Source of the DNA: Ferruginibacter sp.
GTDB lineage: Bacteria > Bacteroidota > Bacteroidia > Chitinophagales > Chitinophagaceae
Length of the DNA stretch: 64,000 nucleotides
Reading direction: 5' to 3'
Assembly (NCBI GenBank): GCA_014379905.1
Contig: JACMKX010000169.1
Span: forward strand, 1 to 64,000
In this document: piece after piece, positions 35,108-45,129 of the stretch
Layout of the letters: the number at the start of each line of letters is the position of its first letter
Numbering within the stretch: the first letter of the stretch is position 1
The notes under the pieces: model-generated
What the model was told of the DNA's origin: nothing
The model's input: the letters and a program-made list of their open reading frames with translations, nothing else
Databases searched by the model: none
Position numbers and translations under genes: made by a program

Positions 35108-36553
35108 ATGAATAATAATAATGAAATACTGGAGCGGTTAACCACTGAGGTATACGAATACGGATTCGTTACTGATATCGAAATGGATATCGCACCCAAC
35201 GGGTTGAATGAAGAAACGGTACGGTTTATCTCTGCAAAGAAAAATGAACCAGGATGGTTACTCGAATGGCGGCTTAAAGGATTGCGTCAATTTCAGCAGG
35301 GCGAAATGCCCAACTGGCAAAATTTTGAAATGCCTGCCATTGATTTCCAGGGCATATCCTATTATGCGGCGCCCAGCAAAAAGGCGAAGTACAACAGTTT
35401 GGATGAAGTAGATCCTGAACTGCTGGCCACTTTTGAAAAGCTGGGCATTCCTTTAAACGAACAGAAAGCCTTGTCGGGGGTAGCGGTAGATGTGGTATTT
35501 GACAGCGTATCCGTTGCCACTACTTTCAGGGAGAAGTTACAGGAGCTGGGTATTATTTTTTGTTCTTTCAGCGATGCGGTAAAAGAGCATCCTGATCTGG
35601 TGAAAAAATATCTCGGTAGCGTAGTGCCCTATACGGATAATGTTTTTGCTTCCCTTAATGCTGCGGTGGTATCGGATGGGTCTTTCGCCTATATTCCAAA
35701 AGGTGTTCGCTGCCCCATGGAATTGTCTACTTATTTCCGTATCAACGCAAAAAATACCGGGCAGTTTGAAAGAACGCTAATAATTGCAGATGAAGGAAGT
35801 TATGTAAGTTACCTTGAAGGTTGCACTGCGCCCATGCGCGATGAGAACCAGTTGCATGCCGCGGTAGTGGAACTCATTGCACTCGACAATGCAGAGATCA
35901 AGTACTCCACAGTGCAAAACTGGTACCCGGGTGATAAAGACGGCAAAGGCGGTATTTTCAATTTTGTTACCAAACGGGGTATCTGTAAAGGCGTTAATTC
36001 AAAAATATCCTGGACGCAGGTAGAAACCGGTTCTGCCATCACCTGGAAATACCCCAGCGTTATCCTGCGTGGCGATAATTCAACAGGCGAATTTTATTCC
36101 GTGGCGCTTACAAAAAATAAGCAGATAGCCGACACTGGTACAAAGATGTTCCATATCGGTAAAAACACCCGCAGCAGGATCATTTCAAAAGGTATTTCCG
36201 CGGGCCAGGGCAATAACAGTTATCGCGGTCTTGTGCAGGTGGGTATTGGCGCTGAAAATGCCCGCAACTTTACTCAATGCGATTCATTGCTGATTGGTGA
36301 CGAGTGTGGCGCGCATACTTTTCCTTATATAGAATCGAAGAATAGTTCAGCCATCGTTGAGCATGAAGCCACTACTTCAAAAATTGGCGAAGACCAGATA
36401 TTTTATCTCAATCAAAGGGGCATTGCTACAGAAAAGGCGGTGGCACTGATCGTTAATGGTTACGCCAAAGAAGTATTGAACCAGTTACCCATGGAGTTTG
36501 CAGTAGAGGCACAGAAATTGCTGGCGATTTCTCTGGAGGGAAGTGTGGGGTGA
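35108..36553 (+). CDS. sufB: Fe-S cluster assembly scaffold SufB
   Basis: 481-residue scaffold subunit of the SufBCD complex on which Fe-S clusters form. Conserved stretches: [28 protein letters not shown] split over about 197-222, [22 protein letters not shown], and the C-terminal core [21 protein letters not shown] (with the cluster-related Cys) and [12 protein letters not shown]. Length and N-terminus are normal. First gene of sufB-C-D-S-E-DUF59, behind a good promoter. Confidence 0.98.
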   Translation: MNNNNEILERLTTEVYEYGFVTDIEMDIAPNGLNEETVRFISAKKNEPGWLLEWRLKGLRQFQQGEMPNWQNFEMPAIDFQGISYYAAPSKKAKYNSLDEVDPELLATFEKLGIPLNEQKALSGVAVDVVFDSVSVATTFREKLQELGIIFCSFSDAVKEHPDLVKKYLGSVVPYTDNVFASLNAAVVSDGSFAYIPKGVRCPMELSTYFRINAKNTGQFERTLIIADEGSYVSYLEGCTAPMRDENQLHAAVVELIALDNAEIKYSTVQNWYPGDKDGKGGIFNFVTKRGICKGVNSKISWTQVETGSAITWKYPSVILRGDNSTGEFYSVALTKNKQIADTGTKMFHIGKNTRSRIISKGISAGQGNNSYRGLVQVGIGAENARNFTQCDSLLIGDECGAHTFPYIESKNSSAIVEHEATTSKIGEDQIFYLNQRGIATEKAVALIVNGYAKEVLNQLPMEFAVEAQKLLAISLEGSVG

Positions 36554-36729
36554 TGCCTCCGGTCCCTAAAAGGTAGGTCTTCGAAGCGTCTATTGAAATT
36601 TCGGTTGACTTAAAAGGTAATATTAGATTTGATTATTGGCCGGATATTCATGATTTATTTTTTGCGGGGTCAGCAAATGATGAATAATCTTTTATAAAAA
36701 TGCAAAACAAAAATTAATACACGAACAAC

Positions 36730-37494
36730 ATGTTAATTATAAAAAACCTGAAGGCATCTGTTGAGGGAAAAGAGATTTTAAAAGGCGTTAACCTGGAGAT
36801 AAAGGCGGGGGAGGTCCATGCCATCATGGGACCAAATGGTTCGGGCAAAAGTACCCTGGCTGCAGTATTGGCGGGAAACCAAAATTATGAAGTGTTAGCC
36901 GGGGAAGTGACGCTAGACGGTAATAACCTGCTTGAAAAGACGCCGGAAGACCGTGCAAGGGAGGGGGTGTTTTTAGCATTTCAATACCCTGTTGAAATAC
37001 CCGGTGTATCTAATATTAATTTTTTAAGAACTGCCATGAATGAGATCAGGACGTACCGCAACCTGCCCCCAATGGAATCAAAAGAATTTTTGAAATTGGT
37101 AAAGGAAAAACAAAAGCTGGTTGAATTTGACGCGGCCCTTACCAACCGCTCGCTAAATGAAGGGTTTTCCGGCGGTGAGAAGAAGAGAAATGAGATCTTT
37201 CAACTGGCGATGCTTGATCCTAAATTAGCTATTTTGGATGAAACGGACTCTGGTCTTGATATTGACGCGTTGAGAATCGTTTCAAATGGCGTAAATAAAC
37301 TGCGTACCGAAAAAAATGCCTTTATCATCATAACGCACTACCAGCGTTTATTGGATTATATCGTTCCCGATTTTGTACACGTTTTGTACAATGGGCAGAT
37401 TGTAAAAACTGGCGGTAAAGAACTGGCCCTTGAACTGGAAGAAAAAGGATACGACTGGCTGAAAGAAGCATCCAAAGAAACAGAACTTGTATAA
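36730..37494 (+). CDS. sufC: Fe-S cluster assembly ATPase SufC
   Basis: 254-residue ABC-type ATPase of the SufBCD complex. Walker [10 protein letters not shown] (about residues 35-43), ABC signature [10 protein letters not shown], Walker [17 protein letters not shown] (the Suf-specific DETDSGLD), and switch His in [12 protein letters not shown]. Separated from sufB by 176 bases and followed closely by sufD. Confidence 0.98.
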   Translation: MLIIKNLKASVEGKEILKGVNLEIKAGEVHAIMGPNGSGKSTLAAVLAGNQNYEVLAGEVTLDGNNLLEKTPEDRAREGVFLAFQYPVEIPGVSNINFLRTAMNEIRTYRNLPPMESKEFLKLVKEKQKLVEFDAALTNRSLNEGFSGGEKKRNEIFQLAMLDPKLAILDETDSGLDIDALRIVSNGVNKLRTEKNAFIIITHYQRLLDYIVPDFVHVLYNGQIVKTGGKELALELEEKGYDWLKEASKETELV

Positions 37495-37504
37495 CAGCAT
37501 ATTC

Positions 37505-38836
37505 ATGGTTAAACAAATAACAAATACTTTATTCGATCAGTTCATTGCTGATTTTGAACTGCGTTCTCTTATATCTGCGTCTGCTGAAACAACTGAATTG
37601 CATACGCTCAGGGAAACTGCTTTCGAACAGTTTAAACAAATAGGTTTTCCGAATACAAAAGTGGAGGACTGGAAATACATTAATCTCACCCCTTTTTTAA
37701 AGGAAGATTTCATTACAGAACCGGGAGATGAGCTATCGATGACCCGTGATGAAGTGATAGCTAAGGCAAAGATAAAAAATCTGGATGCTTATAGTATAGT
37801 GCTGGTGAATGGCCAATACCTTTCAGCCTTGTCTGATACCATTCCGGGCGAAGAAATTTCACTGTCGTCTCTTTCAGCAGCAACAAACCAGCCCTCGTTT
37901 AAGGCGCATTTTGGGAAATACATCCCCCTGGATAAAAATCATTTTGCCGCTTTAAATACTGCCTTGTTCCGGGATGGTTTATTTATATCAATAAAAGACA
38001 AAGCGGTGGTTGATAAACCTATACATATCATTCACATCGTTTCTTCGGATAATAACCTGTTTTTACAACCACGCCACCTTTTTGTAATGGGGGCAGGGGC
38101 AGCACTACAAATTGTTGAAAGCTTTATATCCGGCGACAGTTCCGCCATGGGCGGCGCAAAAATTTTCGTGAACAATGTTTCAGAAATAGTGTTGGGCGAA
38201 AGGGCAAAATTGCAGCATTATTATATCCAGACAGGTAATGAAAACACCAGTTATATCCACCATACAGAAATCGTGCAGGAGGCTTACAGCCTTTACAATA
38301 ATTACAAGTCATCTTTTCCCGGAACAGGGTTATTGCGCAATAACCTGAATGTATCATTAAATGGGGAACATATTGAAAGCCATTTATACGGTTTATATCT
38401 TGCGGGCGGGCGGCAGTTGATAGATAACCATACCATTGTAGACCACCTGAAACCAAATTGCCAAAGCAATGAATTATACAAGGGCGTAATGAAAGATGAA
38501 GCCGTTGCAATCTTCAACGGTAAAATATTTGTAAGAAAAGGCGCCCAGAAAACCAATGCATTCCAGAAGAATAACAACCTGATGCTGAGTAAAAAAGCTG
38601 TGGTAGATTCCAAACCGCAATTGGAGATCTTTGCTGATGATGTAAAATGCAGTCATGGCTCCACCATCGGGCAATTCAATGAAGACGCGTTATTTTACCT
38701 GAAGGCGCGCGGAATAGGGGAGGAAAAGGCAAAGGCATTATTGATCCATGCTTTTGCCTATGATGTAACAGAGAAGATACCAATCCCGGCAGTAAAAGCC
38801 TACATTAATGAGTTGATTGAAGAGGGATTGAAATGA
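37505..38836 (+). CDS. sufD: Fe-S cluster assembly protein SufD
   Basis: 443-residue SufB paralogue, partner in the SufBCD complex. N-terminal helical part includes PNTKVEDWKYINLTPFL. The beta-helix core and C-terminus contain LNNHTI-type strands, LYKGVMKDEAVAIFNGKIFVRKGAQKTNAFQ (in parts), DDVKCSHGSTIGQFNEDALFYLKARGI and HAFAYDV. The ORF track starts at a TTG overlapping sufC; ATG 37505, ten bases after the sufC stop, is preferred. Confidence 0.97.
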   Translation: MVKQITNTLFDQFIADFELRSLISASAETTELHTLRETAFEQFKQIGFPNTKVEDWKYINLTPFLKEDFITEPGDELSMTRDEVIAKAKIKNLDAYSIVLVNGQYLSALSDTIPGEEISLSSLSAATNQPSFKAHFGKYIPLDKNHFAALNTALFRDGLFISIKDKAVVDKPIHIIHIVSSDNNLFLQPRHLFVMGAGAALQIVESFISGDSSAMGGAKIFVNNVSEIVLGERAKLQHYYIQTGNENTSYIHHTEIVQEAYSLYNNYKSSFPGTGLLRNNLNVSLNGEHIESHLYGLYLAGGRQLIDNHTIVDHLKPNCQSNELYKGVMKDEAVAIFNGKIFVRKGAQKTNAFQKNNNLMLSKKAVVDSKPQLEIFADDVKCSHGSTIGQFNEDALFYLKARGIGEEKAKALLIHAFAYDVTEKIPIPAVKAYINELIEEGLK

Positions 38837-38874
38837 TTAGTAATAAGAAATAATTTTTGATAATCGGCCTATCC

Positions 38875-38986
38875 AGCCCTGAAAGGATGCAATATCCAAG
38901 CGATGGGTGAAGCCAATAACCCATCGTAAAAGATAATTTAACCCTGAAAGGGCTTAATACAAAAGCAGCGGGTGAAGCCCGTTGCG
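38875..38986. repeat. two REP-like units between sufD and sufS
   Basis: Two related units 65 bp apart (38875-38926 and 38940-38986) share the order CCCTGAAAGG, AATA, then a GGGTGAAGCC hairpin. Hairpin of unit 1: CGATGGGT/ACCCATCG. Hairpin of unit 2: GCAGCGGG/CCCGTTGC with one G-U. The CCCTGAAAGGG core also occurs inverted in the element after trmH. Confidence 0.7.
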
Positions 38987-39112
38987 ATATCATTGGGTTG
39001 CGTTGTCGGCACGTTTTCGTTGAAAAAAATACAATTCAAGTAAACCCATCACCATTCAACAACCATAATTTTTCTAAAAGCATTGACTATAAAAACAGCT
39101 ACAGCGCGGTTT

Positions 39113-40366
39113 ATGAAAACAAATACTGATATATTGAAGGAAATTATAGACATACAAAAAATCCGGAAAGATTTTCCCATACTTGATTCAATAATAAATG
39201 GCAGACCCTTAGTTTACTTTGATAATGCGGCCACCTCACAAAAACCATGGAGCGTTATTAAAGCTATTGAACATTATTATACTGACCTCAACAGTAACGT
39301 GCACAGGGGTGTACATCATTTAAGTCAGCAGGCAACAAATGCTTTTGAAGCTTCACGCAAAAAAATAGCTGATTTTATCAATGCGGCATATGATCATGAA
39401 GTGATCTTTACAAAGGGCACTACGGAAGGCATTAACCTGGTGGCGCATAGCTATGGGAAAAAATTTGTGCAGCAGGGCGACACGATCATTATATCCGCTA
39501 TGGAACATCACTCCAATATTGTTCCCTGGCAATTACTTTGTGAAGACAGAAAAGCAACACTGAAAATTATACCCATCAATGAAAAGGGAGAGTTGTTATT
39601 AGATGCATTTAAAGCAATGCTGGATGAAAAAGTAAAGCTCGTTTCAGTTACCTATGTTTCCAATTCGTTGGGCAGCATTAACCCAGTAAGGGAAATTATT
39701 GAACTTGCCCATCGGAAAAACATCCCGGTTTTACTGGATGCGGCGCAGGCGGTACAGCATATCCCGATTGATGTGCAGGAATTGGATGTAGATTTCCTTG
39801 CTTTCTCCGGTCACAAAATGTACGGCCCAACGGGTATTGGTGTTTTATACGGCAAGCAAAAATGGCTGAATCAAATGCCGCCTTACCAGGGTGGGGGGGA
39901 AATGATAAAATCTGTAAGTTTTGAAGCAACCACTTACAACGAATTACCTTTTAAATTTGAGGCCGGCACTCCCAATATCGAAGCGGCCATTTGTTTAGGT
40001 GCCGCTGTTGATTATATTAATGAAACGGGGTTGGAGAATATTCAACATTATGAGCAGGAATTGCTGGAATACGCCACCGGTAAATTATCGGAAATTGACG
40101 GAATAAAGTTTATAGGGACTTCAGATAACAAAGCAAGCCTTGTGTCATTTATTATAGAGAATGTACATCCTTATGATGTAGGCGTTATCCTCGATCAACT
40201 CGGTATAGCCGTACGAACAGGCCATCACTGCACGCAACCCCTCATGGATTTTTATGGGATACCTGGTACCGTGAGGGCCTCCTTTGCTTTTTATAATACC
40301 AGAGCAGAGATTGATACTTTGGTGGAAGGCGTGCGTAAAGCCGTGTCTATGTTAGCGGTAAAATGA
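39113..40366 (+). CDS. sufS: cysteine desulfurase SufS
   Basis: 417-residue PLP enzyme delivering sulfur from cysteine to SufE/SufBCD. PLP lysine in FLAFSGHKMYGPTGIGVLYG, the cofactor-binding HHSNIVPWQ and LLDAAQAVQH, and the active persulfide cysteine in VRTGHHCTQPLMD (about residue 367). Group II desulfurase. The start is ATG 39113 (MKTNTDILKEII); the ORF-track TTG adds ten residues without family support. The REP-like units lie in the gap to sufD. Confidence 0.98.
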   Translation: MKTNTDILKEIIDIQKIRKDFPILDSIINGRPLVYFDNAATSQKPWSVIKAIEHYYTDLNSNVHRGVHHLSQQATNAFEASRKKIADFINAAYDHEVIFTKGTTEGINLVAHSYGKKFVQQGDTIIISAMEHHSNIVPWQLLCEDRKATLKIIPINEKGELLLDAFKAMLDEKVKLVSVTYVSNSLGSINPVREIIELAHRKNIPVLLDAAQAVQHIPIDVQELDVDFLAFSGHKMYGPTGIGVLYGKQKWLNQMPPYQGGGEMIKSVSFEATTYNELPFKFEAGTPNIEAAICLGAAVDYINETGLENIQHYEQELLEYATGKLSEIDGIKFIGTSDNKASLVSFIIENVHPYDVGVILDQLGIAVRTGHHCTQPLMDFYGIPGTVRASFAFYNTRAEIDTLVEGVRKAVSMLAVK

Positions 40367-40373
40367 ATCATCG

Positions 40374-40401
40374 ATAGGTGAATGGTCAATGGTGAATGGG
40401 T
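40374..40401 (+). repeat. heptanucleotide tract just after sufS
   Basis: Units ATAGGTG, AATGGTC, AATGGTG, AATGGGT begin seven bases after the sufS stop codon. Confidence 0.6.
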
Positions 40402-40422
40402 AATACATCCAACGATCATCGG

Positions 40423-40513
40423 CCAACAAACAACGACCAACAAACAACGACCAACAAACAACAAACAACGACCAACAAACAACGACCAACCCCCAACAAC
40501 CAACCCCCAAACA
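40423..40513 (+). repeat. long heptanucleotide tract between sufS and sufE
   Basis: Thirteen consecutive 7-base units, mostly CCAACAA alternating with ACAACGA or ACAACAA, later CCAACCC. It ends 19 bases before the sufE ATG and explains the repetitive minus-strand ORF in the track here. Confidence 0.85.
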
Positions 40514-40532
40514 ACTATTCTAAATCAACCCA

Positions 40533-40961
40533 ATGACAATCAACGAAATACAGGATGAATTGATTGAAGAGTTTTCCCTCTTTGGTGACTGGATGGAAAA
40601 ATATGAACACATCATCCAGATGGCAAAGGAACTGCCGGTGATAGCGGAACGGTATAAGCTTGACGAAAACCTGATAAAAGGATGCCAGGCAAAAGTATGG
40701 CTGCACCCAGATTTTAAGGATGGCAAAATACTATTCAGCGCCGACAGTGATGCCATCATTACCAAAGGCCTGGTAAGCATGGTAGTTCGTATTTTGTCAA
40801 ATCATACCCCTGCAGAAATTGTTCATGCTGATCTTTATTTTGTTGATGCCATCGGGTTGAAAGAGCATCTTTCCATGACCCGCTCCAATGGATTATTATC
40901 TATGTTAAAGCAGATGAAAATGTATGCCCTGGCGCTGCAATCCACACAAAACGTAAATTGA
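40533..40961 (+). CDS. sufE: SufE family sulfur acceptor
   Basis: 142 residues. Takes the persulfide from SufS and passes it to SufB. The acceptor cysteine is in LDENLIKGCQAKVWL (about residue 51), and the family core FSLFGDWMEKYEHIIQMAKEL and ADSDAIITKGLVSMVVRIL are intact. It lies 6 bases before the DUF59 gene. Confidence 0.96.
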   Translation: MTINEIQDELIEEFSLFGDWMEKYEHIIQMAKELPVIAERYKLDENLIKGCQAKVWLHPDFKDGKILFSADSDAIITKGLVSMVVRILSNHTPAEIVHADLYFVDAIGLKEHLSMTRSNGLLSMLKQMKMYALALQSTQNVN

Positions 40962-40967
40962 TTGGTT

Positions 40968-41282
40968 ATGATTGATAAGGTTAGTTTAGAAATAAAGATC
41001 ATCGAAACACTGAAGACAGTGAATGACCCTGAATTGTCGGCGGATGTTTATGAACTGGGGCTGATTTATGCTATTGATATAAGTGACAATGGCTTTGTAC
41101 ATATTAAGATGACACTGACCGCACCCGGCTGCCCGGTTGCCGGTGATATCATCATGGAAGTGGACAATAAAATCCGTGCTATTGAAGGTATAACCGATGT
41201 AAACGTGATGCTTACTTTTGACCCGCCCTGGAACAGGGAGATGATGAGTGAGGAAGCTAAACTGGAGTTGGGCTTTTTATAA
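40968..41282 (+). CDS. SUF-associated DUF59 (MIP18/SufT-like) Fe-S assembly protein
   Basis: 104 residues: IIETLKTVNDPELSADVYELGLIYAIDI, then the hallmark LTAPGCPVAGDIIMEV with a conserved Cys, and VMLTFDPPWNREMMSEEAK at the end. This MIP18-family protein is regularly coupled to suf genes and helps in cluster maturation or delivery. Start taken at ATG 40968, since the ORF-track start is a TTG two codons before. Last gene of the operon, ending at a strong terminator. Confidence 0.93.
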   Translation: MIDKVSLEIKIIETLKTVNDPELSADVYELGLIYAIDISDNGFVHIKMTLTAPGCPVAGDIIMEVDNKIRAIEGITDVNVMLTFDPPWNREMMSEEAKLELGFL

Positions 41283-41324
41283 AACAAAATCCCCGTTCAT
41301 TTAATATGAACGGGGATTTTGTTT
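41282..41324. terminator. bidirectional terminator between suf and susCD operons
   Basis: A perfect 19-bp inverted repeat (AAACAAAATCCCCGTTCAT and its complement) with a 5-base loop, A-rich on the left and T-rich on the right. It separates convergent transcripts of the suf operon and the DUF4302 gene. Confidence 0.95.
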
Positions 41325-41352
41325 ATTCGAAAAAAAATCGGAATCAATTTTA

Positions 41353-42666
41353 TTAAAACACCCAGTTAATCCAGGATTTGCCGTTAAAAGCGCTTACCAT
41401 GTCGTAAGTGGTTGCACCGGTTTGCACAAAATAATACCCGCTGGTATTGTACAACAGTGTCCTGGTTAGCCCTGCAGGACCTGTGGTAGGGTGTGTGCCA
41501 TAATTACCCAATTGTAAAAAAACAGCCCGTCCATCGGCCGTAAATGTTGGTACCCGCGGCGCGGTTCCATATATAAGGGTAAGTCCGGTTTGTGCCGGAT
41601 TAAGAAAAACAGGACCAAAAAAATCATTGGCGGGAGCGTACTTAGGCCAATAAATTAAATAGTAATAGGTATTTGGGGGGGTGCCGCTGGTGAGTGTTTG
41701 AATTCCATAAGCATCATCAACACCATTTACATGGAAGCCCTTTCTGGAAATCCAGTAGTCACTTAAGTTAGCTGCATAATCCCACCATCTTTTGGGTGCC
41801 GCAATATCCACTTTTAGCGGAATTACAATACCAGTAATGGTGGCGGCAGTTGCATTTACCGTTAAATTAATTGTTTCAGTTGCGGCGGTCCATGTTATAT
41901 TGGTAAAGCCTGGAATTGTTTGCGATCCATTTACAAGCGGGGTGGTGAAAACTATTCCACCAGGGGTAAAATAATAGCCTGTGGTAAAAGTGACCAGGTT
42001 CCCGCTTGCATCCAGCCAGCTAAAAGTAAACTTGCGGGTAAGGGGATCAATTTTAACATCATACAACTGGGTACCTATTGTTAACCGTTTGAAATAGGTT
42101 AAAATTTTATTGATGGACAAACCTATTCCCAATGCACCGGCGTTATATGCATCTTCTTCAGGCTTGCTAGCCCTTACCAACACCAGTTTACTGGCATTAA
42201 ACCTCCCTACTAATTTAATAGTATCTGTTGACCCGGAATCAAAGTAAAACTCAAAATCTGAAGAAAGGCCCGCGCCATATCCACCCCCGTTTAAAGAAGC
42301 ATCAGGGTCTGATAACACATGGAGGTAAGAATAAGTGTCAAATATCAGGCTCGGCTGTTGTAAAGCCTTTAAACGATAGCTGCTTTCTTTCAACGTAACA
42401 GCGGATGTGGTATCAAAGTCTGAAAGCATCATCACCCTGTTAACAGCATTGAACTTAAAGTAGAAACTGAAAACTCCGCCCTTGCCACTATCAGTGGTTA
42501 ACAATCCCTTCCAGCCATTTAAAGCGCCGGAAAGCTGGGATTGGTAGGCCGCAAGTTTTTCATTTAGGCGTTCGTCCGCTGATTTTTCAAATACAGCTTT
42601 ATCCTCTTTTTTACAGGAGGATATACCAACGGCTACTATAAAAATAAATATTAAAACTTTTTTCAT
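41353..42666 (-). CDS. DUF4302 domain-containing lipoprotein
   Basis: 437 residues. Lipoprotein signal MKKVLIFIFIVAVGISSC with SCKKED after the lipobox. The body (SADERLNEKLAAYQSQLSGALNGWKGLLTTDSGKGG in parts; later FYFKFNAVNRVMMLSDF) matches DUF4302, a Bacteroidota surface-lipoprotein family that occurs downstream of SusC/SusD pairs. It is probably displayed at the outer membrane as part of a nutrient-import complex. Fourth gene of the operon. Confidence 0.88.
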   Translation of the reverse strand: MKKVLIFIFIVAVGISSCKKEDKAVFEKSADERLNEKLAAYQSQLSGALNGWKGLLTTDSGKGGVFSFYFKFNAVNRVMMLSDFDTTSAVTLKESSYRLKALQQPSLIFDTYSYLHVLSDPDASLNGGGYGAGLSSDFEFYFDSGSTDTIKLVGRFNASKLVLVRASKPEEDAYNAGALGIGLSINKILTYFKRLTIGTQLYDVKIDPLTRKFTFSWLDASGNLVTFTTGYYFTPGGIVFTTPLVNGSQTIPGFTNITWTAATETINLTVNATAATITGIVIPLKVDIAAPKRWWDYAANLSDYWISRKGFHVNGVDDAYGIQTLTSGTPPNTYYYLIYWPKYAPANDFFGPVFLNPAQTGLTLIYGTAPRVPTFTADGRAVFLQLGNYGTHPTTGPAGLTRTLLYNTSGYYFVQTGATTYDMVSAFNGKSWINWVF

Positions 42667-42700
42667 TTTGTATTTTTTAACGGGATAGTTTTTGTATCAA

Positions 42701-43615
42701 TTAATAAAGAAGGGCGTTGATTGCAGTTTTAACCCTGGTCTGCAGGCTGTAAAAATCAATATTCCAGGCCTGTTTAAAATAACTCACCACTGCAGATTCT
42801 TTCTGTCTTAATCTTGCTTTTGCTACCGCGGCAGTAGTTCCGTTAGGGGTTGTACCGGTATAATTTATGCTATTAACTAAGTTTTCGAACCAGGGGCGTC
42901 CTTTAACAAGCATCAATGAAACCATTTCCGCCCAATCTTCCCCTTTCTGCGAAATTGAATATTGTGATATAAAACCATCATATAATGCTTCCTGCGGATT
43001 AACGTTTGTCCAGTCTGAGGTATAAGCACTTGCACTTGACTGGCTGAATTCAGTTGGGATCTTTACATTCTGATCCAGTATATGTGCGTATTCATGCTGG
43101 ATAGTATGAAACATTTCAATCACCGTACTGGTATCACTTAACGTATAACCTGGCATTCCTTTAATCCTAAAGTTATTTAAAACATATAAAACAACTTTCC
43201 GGCCACCTTCAGCGGTACCTAAGGTAATAGATCCATCACTATTGTAAGATGCGCTTCCAACCAGGTCAAAAAATTTAGGACTTACATTTTTAAAGAAGGG
43301 CAGGCCTGCTTCTTTAACATATGGGTTGATCCATCCCTTTGCAATTGAACTTAATGCAGGGATTACTTTTTCCTCTTTAGGTGGTACAAGCGTCCTGTTT
43401 AAAGAAAGTTCAAACTGGTCCCATTTATATTTAACGGCAATATTATATGGAGCGGTTAAACTGTCATATATCCATTTATCTATTGCACCAGGTGCCCAGG
43501 TATCGCCTCCGAGACCGGGAATATTTTCAACACTCCCCAACGGATCTTCCTTTTTACAGGAGGTGATAAAGAGTCCGAATGATAATCCGATTAATATTAT
43601 TTTTAATGCTTTCAT
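42701..43615 (-). CDS. substrate import-associated zinc metallohydrolase lipoprotein
   Basis: 304 residues. Lipoprotein signal ending LFITSCKKEDP. A zinc-protease HExxH motif is present in MFHTIQHEYAHILDQ (about residue 170), with a downstream DWAEMVSLM segment that could give the third ligand. This matches the family described as substrate import-associated zinc metallohydrolase lipoproteins, which travel with SusC/SusD and DUF4302 genes. It is likely surface-exposed, acting on a peptide or protein substrate; the substrate is unknown. Confidence 0.9.
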   Translation of the reverse strand: MKALKIILIGLSFGLFITSCKKEDPLGSVENIPGLGGDTWAPGAIDKWIYDSLTAPYNIAVKYKWDQFELSLNRTLVPPKEEKVIPALSSIAKGWINPYVKEAGLPFFKNVSPKFFDLVGSASYNSDGSITLGTAEGGRKVVLYVLNNFRIKGMPGYTLSDTSTVIEMFHTIQHEYAHILDQNVKIPTEFSQSSASAYTSDWTNVNPQEALYDGFISQYSISQKGEDWAEMVSLMLVKGRPWFENLVNSINYTGTTPNGTTAAVAKARLRQKESAVVSYFKQAWNIDFYSLQTRVKTAINALLY

Positions 43616-43644
43616 ATTATAGTTATAACAGTTTAAATTAATTT

Positions 43645-45120
43645 TTATCTTGGGTTAGGCGCTAATCCGGCAAGAGAAGTTGATGGTGGTATTTGTATTA
43701 CTTTACGCAAATCATCCGCAGCCAGCGTAGCTATAACAGTTCCCGTGCCTCCCGGCACTGTTGGAGAGGCAGTATGAACAACCGGTAATTTGTACCGCAA
43801 TATATCAAACCAACGCAATCCTTCATGTATAAACTCGGCCCTTTTATAATATAGAATGGCTTGTATTAAACCATCCTTTATTGCGGTTGTTCCGAAAGTG
43901 GTATTAATTTTAGCTTCAGTAATACTATGGGTAGTTGCTGAATAGTTAGTAATTCTTGCACTCGCATAGGTATTTAAATCGGCAACGGCGCCCGCCGTGT
44001 TATTCAGGTAGGTATATGCTTCAGCACGGTTAAATAATACTTCTTCTACCGAAAATAAAGGAACCATCACGTAAGGATAACCTATCTCCGCATTTACAGA
44101 TACTTTTACAAAATATTCATCAATTTTCGGAATCAGTTTGTTATCACCTAAGGAGTACTGGGAGAAAGCAAAATTACCACCCGTTAAGCGATCTGGTCTC
44201 GGGAAAATCAGGTTTTGTTTATTGGCATCCACACCATAGCGGCTGCTGTAATAATAGCGGGCCCATAAAGACTGTGTTTCAACTATCAGCAGGTTGGCAT
44301 TTTCTGAGGCTTTGGCATAAATTTTAAATAATTCGGTTACATCAGTTATATTTTTATAGGTAGTATTCCAGCCTCTTAAATTCGTAACAAAATTATTACC
44401 GGGAACTGCGAGGTCTGCATATTGCACCACTTTGGCATAGTCCTTTTTAAACAGGTAGTAACGGCAGGCAAAGGCATAGGCGGCAGCTTTATTGAAATGA
44501 TATTTCGGCACATCGTAAACGTTATCCTTAATTAAGGGAATACCTTCGAGTAAATCTTTCTCTATCATATCGTACACGTACTGCACAGTTTTCCTTTCGT
44601 ACTGCCTGATAAAAACATTTTCAGGTTGGGTTACATATGGTATGCCTGCATCTGTTGCTGCTGTAGCAACATCATAAAATTTAGAAAAAAAGTTAACCAG
44701 CATAAAATGCGCATAAGCCCTCGCAACAAGAGCCTCACCTTTTTGGGCGATATAATCATTGGGATTATCCGCCTTGCCAATGGTTTGCAATGCCTGGTTT
44801 GCTGCGGCGATAGCTGTGTAACATCCATACCAGTATGATTCAGGAGAGTCCTGCTGGTTTTCCTTGGTATCAATAAAATAGAACGGGTCATGAATTACGT
44901 TGTCACTTCCACCGGAACCTAAATCCGCAACATTATCCGACATGGTTTCTGCAAATGCCTGGTAATTACTTTGTGGATAAGCAGTTCCTAATAATTGTGA
45001 TACCTTTTCCGGTGTATTAACTTTTGCCCTGTTGTCTGGTTCTTTATCCAGATATTTATTACAACCCACACCGGCAGTAATCAGTAAACAACAGGATGCG
45101 TATAAAAAAATTTGTTTCAT
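43645..45120 (-). CDS. RagB/SusD family nutrient uptake outer membrane lipoprotein
   Basis: 491 residues. Signal peptide with lipobox GVGC and the following NKYLDKEPDN, a classic SusD start. TPR-like helices cover much of the protein, and the C-terminal region has EEVLFNRAEAYTYLNN and AILYKRAEFIHEGLRWFDILRYKLP, diagnostic of SusD. It forms a lid on the SusC-like channel and binds substrate. It starts 9 bases after the SusC-like gene. Confidence 0.97.
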   Translation of the reverse strand: MKQIFLYASCCLLITAGVGCNKYLDKEPDNRAKVNTPEKVSQLLGTAYPQSNYQAFAETMSDNVADLGSGGSDNVIHDPFYFIDTKENQQDSPESYWYGCYTAIAAANQALQTIGKADNPNDYIAQKGEALVARAYAHFMLVNFFSKFYDVATAATDAGIPYVTQPENVFIRQYERKTVQYVYDMIEKDLLEGIPLIKDNVYDVPKYHFNKAAAYAFACRYYLFKKDYAKVVQYADLAVPGNNFVTNLRGWNTTYKNITDVTELFKIYAKASENANLLIVETQSLWARYYYSSRYGVDANKQNLIFPRPDRLTGGNFAFSQYSLGDNKLIPKIDEYFVKVSVNAEIGYPYVMVPLFSVEEVLFNRAEAYTYLNNTAGAVADLNTYASARITNYSATTHSITEAKINTTFGTTAIKDGLIQAILYYKRAEFIHEGLRWFDILRYKLPVVHTASPTVPGGTGTVIATLAADDLRKVIQIPPSTSLAGLAPNPR

Positions 45121-45129
45121 ATTTTCGAT

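Noticed and set aside
40291-40503. 70-codon minus-strand ORF with VGRCLL repeats
   Set aside because: It is the translation of the heptanucleotide tract (three units equal seven codons) running into sufS.
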